Origin: Hsuehochloa calcarea
Taxonomy: Eukaryota; Streptophyta; Magnoliopsida; Poales; Poaceae
DNA length: 64,000 bases
Assembly (NCBI GenBank): GCA_036346395.1
Contig: CM070596.1
Span: 25,458,177 to 25,522,176 of the forward strand
Reading direction: 5' to 3'
Both the position numbers and the translations under genes were made by a program. The notes under the pieces are model-generated. The model searched no databases. It saw nothing but the letters and a program-made list of their open reading frames with translations, and was not told the origin of the DNA. Position 1 is the first letter of the stretch. Each line of letters begins with the position of its first letter. Shown piece after piece: positions 58,001 through 64,000 of the stretch.

Positions 58001-58262
58001 CTTTTAAAAGATTTTCCTATTGCTTTAATTCGAAATTCAAATAACTCTTAGAAAATAATAATTAAACTTTAGAAATCATGAGAAAATTCACGAAATTCTC
58101 TAAGGCAATTTGGATTTAAATAAAATAATTCCAACTTTTAGTTGGTAATATATTTGCACATAAATTATTTTAGTTTTAAAATACTTAGAAAAGTTTTTAA
58201 AATTTCGGAAAATCCACAAAAATAATTAAAGTGAATTGAAATTGAAATTTTGGGTCATTACA
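55068..58262 (-). repeat. Element E, LTR on the right (5' LTR in its own sense)
   Basis: 3195 bp, from TGTCGAACCCGG to GTCATTACA. It is nearly identical to the left LTR apart from CAG/CTG, CCGG and homopolymer sites. The TATA box is at 57513-57520 on the minus strand. The 240-residue open frame on the plus strand at 56914-57636 is antisense to the LTR transcript and is broken in the other LTR, so it is not reported as a gene. Confidence 0.87.
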
Positions 58263-59376
58263 ATCAAAGTGGTGCGGATATCGATCACGAGTCTCTAGGA
58301 GGTTACGATGGGATTCTGACAAGAGAGGCTTGGCGGCGCGATGAGAACCGTGATCAACCTACACGTGGTGAAGCGGCGATTGCTTCAATAGTTATGTGTG
58401 TGGGTCCCATGTGTAAGTGACCCCAAAAGTGAAACCCTAGCTCTCTAGTATAAATAGAAAGGGGAGATGGAAAACCTTTCAAGCATTCATTTAGCCCTTC
58501 TTCCTTTTCTAGGGTTTGGAGGAGAGGAGAGGAGAACTAGGGTTTGGAGTGTGCTCCTTGTTGAGCTCTTGCCCTCCTTGTTGGAGAGGCTTTGTAAGCA
58601 TCTTGTGTGACCGAACAATCTTGTGATGCTCAATTGAAAGATCATTTGCTCCTTTGTGTTCTTCTCCCTTTGGATGATTTTGGTGCTTCCTTGATTCAAA
58701 GGTTTATGCTTGGTCTCTTGGCCTTCTTTATCTTGCTCGATGTGTGGGATTACTCCTAGAGTCATCTAGATCATCAACCCCCACAAGCAAGTCTTGAATC
58801 AAGATTTTCATTTTTCTAGGGTTTGTGCACTTCTTTGGTAAAATCTCGAGAGATCGATTCTGCGAAGTGGATCTGACGGATCGTCGCTAGAAATAGGTCT
58901 CTAATATCTTTAGGGAGGTGTGCTCGAAATTTAGTCAAGTTTTATTGGTTGAATCAAAAGTTGGATCAAATTTCGTTTTGGATTTGGGTGGAGTTTTTCG
59001 CTCGATGAACCGGTCGATCGGTGTTACAACGGCGATCCGACCGCTGTATATCGAACCGCTGGTTTGCGGGTCGAACCGCATCCACCGTCCGACCGCTAGT
59101 TGGTTGCCGGTCAGACCGCTGGTTGACCGTCGGTCCGACCGCCCGTGGTAGCCGGTCAGACCGCCAGTACCCAGATCAGGACAGTGAGTTCTTTTTACTA
59201 TTTGTGTCGTGTGGTTGAGGGGTTTATCGAATCCAACACAAGGCTTCCACTGTGCGCTTACTAATCTTCTTAGCTTTCATAGCTAAAGGAGTAAAGTTCG
59301 TGTTGTATTCGATTTAGGCGAGAAAGTTTTGAAAGCGCCTATTCACCCCCCCCCTAGTCGCCTTTCCGGTCCTACA
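58263..59376 (+). repeat. Element C, 3' LTR, right part
   Basis: Continues the C LTR after E (equivalent to 5' LTR position about 32990 onward): TATA box near 58449, U5 palindrome cluster at 59008-59165, end GGTCCTACA at 59376. The next five bases, CACCT, are the TSD of C. Confidence 0.9.
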
Positions 59377-59470
59377 CACCTTTCTTGCTAGAAGAAGTTT
59401 GAGCAAAATCCGCAGATTTAAAAACAATCTTAGATGGTTTAGGGGGTTCTACCTCAAACAGACACTGATT
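59377..59470 (-). pseudogene. Sirevirus fragment G, right piece (end of Gag spacer)
   Basis: On the minus strand it encodes FEVEPPKPSKIVFKSADFAQ, matching element C's LELEPPKPSGVIFKSAGFAQ region at about 38175-38240. Upstream and downstream order show that it joins fragment 31320-32222 across C. At about 59465-59475 the match stops and element F's RT begins. Confidence 0.78.
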
Positions 59471-60462
59471 CGGGTACAAACCATAGCATACATAATAGAT
59501 CCAATGGCTGAAGCATATGGAATACTATTCATACAGTCTCGCTCATCAGTGGTCGAAGGACACTGATTCTTGCTAAGATTTATGCCATGTGACATAGGCA
59601 AGAACCCTTTCTTGGCATCATGCATGTTGAACCTATTCAACACCTTGTCAATGTAAGTATTTTGGCTTAATCCAATTAGCCTTCTTGATCTATCTCTATA
59701 GATCTTTATTCCTAAGATATAAGCTGACTCTCCTAGGTCTTTCATAGAAAAACTATTTTTCAATGATACCTTAGCAGTTCGAAAGATAGGAATGTCATTC
59801 CCAATCAATAATATGTCATCCACATATAAGATTAGGATTACAAGTGCGCTCTCACTAACCTTCATGTAAACACAAGGTTCTTCTTTGTTTTTGACGAAAC
59901 CAAACCTTTTGATTTCCTCATCAAAACGCAGATTCCAACTCCGAGATGCTTGCTTCAACCCATAAATGGATTTCTGAAGTCTGCACACTTTACTAGCATT
60001 CTTTGGATCGACAAAACCTTCAGGTTGTGTCATGTACACATCCTCACTTAGGTTTCCATTAAGGAAAACCGTTTTGACATCCATTTGCCATATCTCATAA
60101 TTGAAATATGCAACAATAGCTAGAATGATCCGAATAGATTTAAGCATCGCTATTGGTGAGAAGGTCTCATCGTAGTCAACTCCTTGAACTTGTTGAAACC
60201 CCTTTGTGACAAGTCGAGCCTTATGAATATGAACATTTCCATCCATATCAATCTTTTTCTTATAGATCCATTTGCACTCAATGGTTCCAACACCATCAAG
60301 AGGCTCAACCAGGTTCCAAACCTGATTGACACTTATGGAGTCTATCTCGAACTTCATGGCTCCAAGCCATTTCTCAGAGTCTGGGTCCATCATCGCTTCC
60401 TTATAAGTTTTAGGCTCACCATTATTCACCAATAATACGTCATGCCCATACCTTATAGGCAA
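59470..60462 (-). CDS. Element F reverse transcriptase, open frame of about 330 residues, 3'-truncated
   Basis: One continuous minus-strand frame: AMKFEIDSISVNQVWNLVEP, CKWIYKKKIDMDGNVHIHKA, ARLVTKGFQQVQGVDYDETF, IWQMDVKTVFLNGNLSEDVY (first catalytic Asp), IYGLKQASRSWNLRFDEEIK, LYVDDILLIGND (catalytic Y-V-D-D), DLGESAYILGIKIYRDRSRR and ASAIGSIMYAMVCTR. After VCTR the sequence changes to fragment G instead of continuing PD(V)..., so the last residues to 59449 are not F. This is the longest intact enzyme frame in the window. It lacks its own start, being internal to Pol. Confidence 0.87.
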
Positions 60463-60579
60463 TTGACACGGCCTTTTAGATCTACGTGGGGCTGATGTCT
60501 CTTCTACAGGTTCAACAACTCTTTGTTCGTCCTGTAGAGGTTCAGTAGGACTTAAAACACTTTCAGATGTTTCCCGAAC
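60463..60579 (-). pseudogene. Element F linker between integrase and RT
   Basis: A short minus-strand segment rich in Pro, Ser and Glu codons connects integrase and RT. It contains a stop close to 60580, where the integrase frame ends. Confidence 0.5.
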
Positions 60580-61596
60580 TTATTCAAGTTGCATCTTTCT
60601 TCTACTGACTCCTTTTGAAAGAAACTCTTTCTCCAAAAAAACACCATTTCGGGCAACAAATACTTTGCCCTCCTCTTGATTGTAGAAATAATATCCTTTG
60701 GTTTCCCTAGGATATCCTATGAAGAAGCATTTATCCGACTTGGGTGTGAGTTTGTCAGACGTCAAACGTTTAACATAGACATCACAACCCCAAATCTTTA
60801 GAAAAGACAAACTAGGACTCTTCCCAGTCCATATCTCATATGGTGTCTTATCTACTGATTTTGATGGTACCCTGTTCAAAGTGAAAGCGGCAGTTTCTAT
60901 AGCGTAACCCTAAAAATACAATGGCAGATCTGATTGGCTCATCATTGACCGAACCATGTCCAACAAGGTCCGATTACTCCGCTCGGACACTCCATTCCAC
61001 TATGGAGTGCCCGGTGGTGTAAGCTGTGGAACAATTCCATATTGTTTCAAATGATCACCAAACTCATGGCTAAAAAATTCTCCACCACGATCAGATCGTA
61101 AGGACTTGATTGTCTTGCCTAGTTGATTCTGTACCTCATTCTGGAACTCCTTGAACTTTTCAAAGGATTCCGACTTGTGCCTCATTAAATAGATATATCC
61201 ATATCTACTAAAGTCATCGGTGAAAGTAATGAAGTACTGAAAACCACCTCTAGCTATCGTGCTCATTGGTCCACACACATCAGTATGTATGAGTGCCAAC
61301 AAGTCGGACGCCCTTTCATTCCGACCAGTGAAAGGTGTCTTGGTCATCTTTCCGATCAGGCAAGATTCGCATGTTTCAAATGATTCCAAATCAAATGAGT
61401 TTAGAATTCCATCACTACAGAGCCTTTTCATGTGTTTCTCACTGATGTGACCCAAACGACAATGCCAAATAAATGTGGAATTCGTATCATTAGGCCGAAG
61501 CCTCTTTGCATTAATATTATAGATGGGTGCAACATCAAGATTTAAAATAAACAACCCGTTCAAAACGGGAGCATAGCCATAAAACATTTTATTCAA
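60580..61596 (-). pseudogene. Element F integrase
   Basis: The frame 61596-61000 (minus) includes the preintegrase zinc region (IWHCRLGHISEKHMKRLCSD, CESCLIGKM) and the catalytic core: LIHTDVCGPMS (first Asp), YFITFTDDFSRYGYIYL, KSLRSDRGGEFFSHEFGDHL (second Asp) and VPQLTPPGTP. A TAG follows where relatives continue with NGVSERRN. The C-terminal part reopens at 60879-60580 with PYEIWTGKSPSLSFLKIWGC and KCFFIGYPRETKGYYFYN. One in-frame stop and one small shift separate the halves. Confidence 0.85.
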
Positions 61597-61617
61597 AAAT
61601 ATAGAACAACTATTGTT

Positions 61618-62157
61618 CTATATGATGAACTTATAACCCTTTGCCATCAAACATGATGCAGAGATGATATTTCTACTTATGGCTGGAACATAATAACAAT
61701 TATTTAGTTCCATAATAAATCCTGAAGGTAACAGTAATGGCAAAGTCCCGACAACTAATGCAGCAACTCTTGCTTTATTCCCGACGCGAAGATCCATCTC
61801 ACCCCTTGTTAATCTCCTACTCCTTGTTAGACTCTGAATCGAATTGCAAATATGAGCAACCGATCCGGTATCAAATACCCACGAGTTAACATAAGAATCA
61901 GCAAGAAAAACATCTATAACATTAATACCTGAAGTGGAAGTTTTAGTCCCACCATTCCTTTTCAGATCAGCCAGGTATTTCTTGCAGTTCCTCTTCCAGT
62001 GGCATGTCTCCTTGCAGTGAAAGCATTCATTCTCTTGAGTCGGGCTAGACTTGGTCTTGGGTTTAGGCTTGACAGCTTGGATCCCATCCGAAACCTTGCC
62101 TTTACCCTTGAACCAAGTTTTAGCCTTCTTCTTGAGGCTAGTACTTTTTTTGCACAA
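61618..62157 (-). CDS. Element F zinc knuckle and aspartic protease segment
   Basis: An open minus-strand frame of 179 residues. A Lys-rich stretch leads to a CCHC knuckle CFHCKETCHWKRNC, where the usual Gly before His is Cys. Protease starts WVFDTGSVAHICNS with an intact D-T-G, and continues to LNNCYYVPAISRNIISASCL. It overlaps the Gag frame end by 20 bases in a different frame, so one small indel separates it from Gag. Confidence 0.82.
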   Translation of the reverse strand: MCKKSTSLKKKAKTWFKGKGKVSDGIQAVKPKPKTKSSPTQENECFHCKETCHWKRNCKKYLADLKRNGGTKTSTSGINVIDVFLADSYVNSWVFDTGSVAHICNSIQSLTRSRRLTRGEMDLRVGNKARVAALVVGTLPLLLPSGFIMELNNCYYVPAISRNIISASCLMAKGYKFII

Positions 62158-62789
62158 TCATCACATGACTATTGCTTTTCTTAATGCTGTCCTCTGCAGT
62201 CTTAAGCATCATATGCAGTTCGGTGAGATTCTTGTCTAAGCCATTCATATGAAAAGTTATAATGAACTGCCCATAGCTTACAGGAAGCGAAGCAAGAATC
62301 AAATCTGTAGCCAACTCTTGACTAAGTGGAAAACCAAGTTTTTTCAAGCTCTGTGTGTAATCAACCATTTTGATTACATGAGGGCTCACCGGACTACCCT
62401 GAGTTAGCTTACAACCAAACAATTTCTTTGAGATCTCATATCTCTCAGTCCTTGCTTGTGTCTCAAACATGCCTTTGAGCGCCACGATCATATCGTAGGC
62501 CTCAATGTTCTCAAACTGCTTTTGAAGGTCTGAGTTCATCGCAGTAAGCATGAGATAGCTAACATTAAGGGATTCATCACAAGCCCTTTTATAGGTTGTT
62601 TTAAGAGCAGCAGCATTCTCAGCAGGCACATCAGGAATTGGTTCCTCTAGAACATGTTCCTTTTTTATCTTGCCTAAGAACAATTCTCAGGTTGCGGGAC
62701 CAATCCGCAAAATTTGTTCTATTCAGTTTTTCCTTATCAAGTATCGAACGTAAAGCAAAACTGGATGTAGGTACAGCAGTTGGTGCCAT
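62138..62789 (-). pseudogene. gag: Element F Gag
   Basis: The likely start is the minus-strand ATG at 62789 (beginning MAPTAVPT), just downstream of the leader. The domain reads NFADWSRNLRIVLRQDKK near 62700-62720. There is then a shift at a run of A, and the open frame 62683-62138 gives the UBN2-type Gag: PDVPAENAAALKTTYKRACD, ALKGMFETQARTERYEISKK, LFGCKLTQGSPVSPHVIKMV and LILASLPVSYGQFIITFHMN. It is short, as usual for copia elements outside the Sireviruses. Confidence 0.83.
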
Positions 62790-63816
62790 GATCTACAACA
62801 AAAATATACAACACTAACCTCTTATGACATTAGTGATTCAAGACCCACAAACAGTTAATCTACTAGTGAGCTTTGGCATCACTGCTAGAAGATTAGTGAA
62901 TATGGTAAGCAACCCTTTGCTAATCATATCTCTATATGACTCTTGTTGTTGGGCAGCATCTCTATGCTTCAACACCCAACCCTATGCCCCAAGGTCCATA
63001 ACCGTCATGATGATCTTGTCAAATTAAACCAACGCTTGCGTGTAAGTGTCCGACACAAACCCATCTAGTCAAGGAGTATTAATGGCACTCTGCTTTGGCA
63101 AGATCTACCATTAAACTACATTACTTTGGATGGTGCAGCTAACTGGGAGGGCATCAATTTAACTTAATATTACCTGAGGGAAATTTACTTCTACCATGTT
63201 AAAAGCATTTCAAGCAATTAAAACATGCATAGAAATAAATGAACAGGAATATAAGGGCATTCACAGACAATCAAATTTCATCGTGCTATAGTATGACCCT
63301 TCCTTATGGTGACCTCTATCACCAAGCATCCTGCTCGAAATTTTTTCCAGAATATGAATCTCATTCATATAACCGAACCTTGAAAATCATCAGATTAATC
63401 ACATTAACCCTATTCTGAACCGATCTAATCATTGCCTTGATACGACCACACACTGCGGCATACTTCGATGGCGGAACTCCGACCGGTAGAAGTATCATGC
63501 AAGGTGATCGTGAACAAGCGTAATAAAACATATGGTACAAAATCGATCATAACTCCGATTCGATCAACCACATTGATCTTCGCGTGCTCCAATGGATTTA
63601 CGATCACTGTCTACCCCGATGGCGAAAACCGACCGGTAGAGGTAAGTCGTGATACGACCATGCAAGCACGATCACGGAATAATGAATAAACAATCCATCT
63701 TACCACCAATGCTCATGGACGATCATATCGACCACCGCCAAAACAGAGATAGATCTCATCTATAACTGCCACATATCACAATATGTGTCCAATCCGAATC
63801 TAGAACTAGACGGTAT
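62790..63816 (-). other. Element F untranslated leader
   Basis: About 1 kb between primer site and Gag without a coding frame. It holds two imperfect direct repeats about 150 bases apart (near 63467-63510 and 63619-63665) that share GACCGGTAGA and CATGCAAG. Otherwise I see nothing specific. Confidence 0.6.
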
Positions 63817-63829
63817 GGCTCTGATACCA
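63817..63829 (-). other. Primer-binding site of element F
   Basis: On the minus strand TGGTATCAGAGCC, a perfect initiator-methionine tRNA site, marks the 5' LTR boundary immediately to its right. Confidence 0.88.
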
Positions 63830-63830
63830 C

Positions 63831-64000
63831 TATAGGGATACGCGGTAATGCTACGATAGCACAAACAAAAAATTTCCGCTTAACCAAGGAACCACCGCAA
63901 GTAATAGATCACGAGATTACCGTTAGACACGCCGACTCGTAGCGTAAGTAGAGTCGTTGTAGCGAGTTGATGCAGTCGTAATCGTACCCACGACGCGTCT
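63831..64000 (-). repeat. Element F, 5' LTR (end only, cut by window edge)
   Basis: Sequence to the right of the primer site, in its own sense ending near TATCCCTATA. The exact LTR end is uncertain because the usual CA terminus is not evident. The rest lies beyond the window. Confidence 0.65.

Larger units (their letters stand above)
46491..58262 (-). mobile_element. Full-length Tekay-type chromovirus (Ty3/gypsy), element E
   Basis: Both LTRs are present (3.2 kb each, in its own sense TGTAACAGCCC... CCCGGGTTCGACA), with TSD ATCAG on the left and ATCAA on the right inside C's 3' LTR. The last base of the right copy falls at a CAG site, so the mismatch may be a sequencing error. Internal order on the minus strand: primer site, orf0-like frame, Gag with zinc knuckle, protease, RT, RNase H, integrase, chromodomain, purine tract. 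This is the gypsy order with integrase last. The extra frame before gag and the long LTRs suggest the rice RIRE3/RIRE8 group (from memory). The internal frames have many small breaks, but the LTRs are nearly identical, so E is young and is the newest layer at this site. Confidence 0.9.
32223..59376 (+). mobile_element. Complete Sirevirus (element C) carrying three insertions
   Basis: Both LTRs are present (TGTGGATATCG ... GGTCCTACA), flanked by a perfect TSD CACCT (32218-32222 and 59377-59381) within fragment G. Without its insertions the element is about 11 kb: two LTRs of about 1.87 kb and about 7.3 kb of internal sequence with Gag, protease, integrase, RT, RNase H and a non-coding tail. 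Insertions: solo LTR in gag (34662-36553), solo LTR H in RNase H (41655-44072), and full chromovirus E in the 3' LTR (46491-58262). The two LTRs are nearly identical apart from CAG/CTG and homopolymer differences, so C is young. Confidence 0.9.
59470..64000 (-). mobile_element. Ty1/copia element of a different lineage (element F), 3' part missing
   Basis: Minus-strand order from the right edge: LTR end, primer site, about 1 kb leader, Gag, zinc knuckle plus protease, integrase, RT. It breaks off in the RT connection at the joint with fragment G, so RNase H, purine tract and 3' LTR are absent. Protein sequences are far from those of elements A-C (for example LYVDDILLIGND and a short Gag without coiled-coil spacer). 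It is therefore not a Sirevirus; I cannot assign the lineage further without a search. The LTR continues past the window edge. Confidence 0.85.

Noticed and set aside
59382..59470. Treating this stretch as the end of element F
   Set aside because: Its minus-strand translation matches the Sirevirus Gag spacer (EPPKPS.. FKSA.FAQT), not a copia RT end, and it rejoins with 31320-32222 across element C.
1..64000. Host genes, tRNA or rRNA genes between elements
   Set aside because: Every stretch is accounted for by LTRs, internal regions or their tails. The tRNA-like matches are only primer-binding sites.

Overview
The window is a plant heterochromatin-like block made entirely of LTR retrotransposons. 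I see no cellular protein gene, tRNA, rRNA or CRISPR array. The element types (Sirevirus-type Ty1/copia, Tekay-type chromovirus, giant-LTR non-autonomous derivatives with tRNA-iMet primer sites) indicate a grass. From memory, the closest match is the rice lineage (Oryza; RIRE3/RIRE8 and their non-autonomous partners Spip/Squiq). I could not run a database search, so family names are hypotheses.

Layout, left to right. (D) 1-14971: a tandem LTR-internal-LTR-internal array of a non-autonomous gypsy-type element. It has about 3.6 kb LTRs, only about 0.78 kb of non-coding internal sequence, and a period of about 4.4 kb. (A) 14972-25234: a Sirevirus (Ty1/copia) whose 5' LTR is cut by D. (B) 25235-about 31320: the 3' two thirds of an older Sirevirus, cut on its left by A, with its 3' LTR truncated on the right. 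(G) about 31320-32222 and 59377-about 59470, minus strand: a Sirevirus gag-pol fragment split by insertion of C. (C) 32223-59376: a complete Sirevirus carrying three insertions of its own: a reverse-oriented solo LTR in gag (34662-36553), a foreign solo LTR (H, 41655-44072) in RNase H, and a full-length chromovirus in its 3' LTR (E, 46491-58262, minus strand). (F) about 59470-64000, minus strand: a different Ty1/copia element with its 5' LTR, leader, gag, protease, integrase and RT. Its RNase H and 3' LTR are missing at the joint with G.

The nesting is directly supported by 5-bp target-site duplications (TSDs): CACCT around C, ACTTC around the solo LTR, CTATG around H, and ATCAG/ATCAA around E. 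The order of events is: base layer B/G/F; then A into B and C into G; then D into A, and the solo LTR, H and E into C.

How the parts work together: E encodes what D lacks, and the two share a primer-binding region, LTR ends and long LTR blocks. E-type elements are therefore the likely source of enzymes for D-type copies. Each Sirevirus encodes Gag, protease, integrase, RT and RNase H. It also carries cis features typical of the lineage: repeated GGGGGAG tracts before the 3' LTR and clusters of CG-rich palindromes in the LTRs.

Caution: repeat copies differ mainly at CAG/CTG, CCGG and homopolymers. This looks like uncorrected long-read error at CHG-methylated sites, so many frameshifts in A, C, D, E and F may not be real. 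B looks better resolved, and its in-frame stops look like genuine decay.
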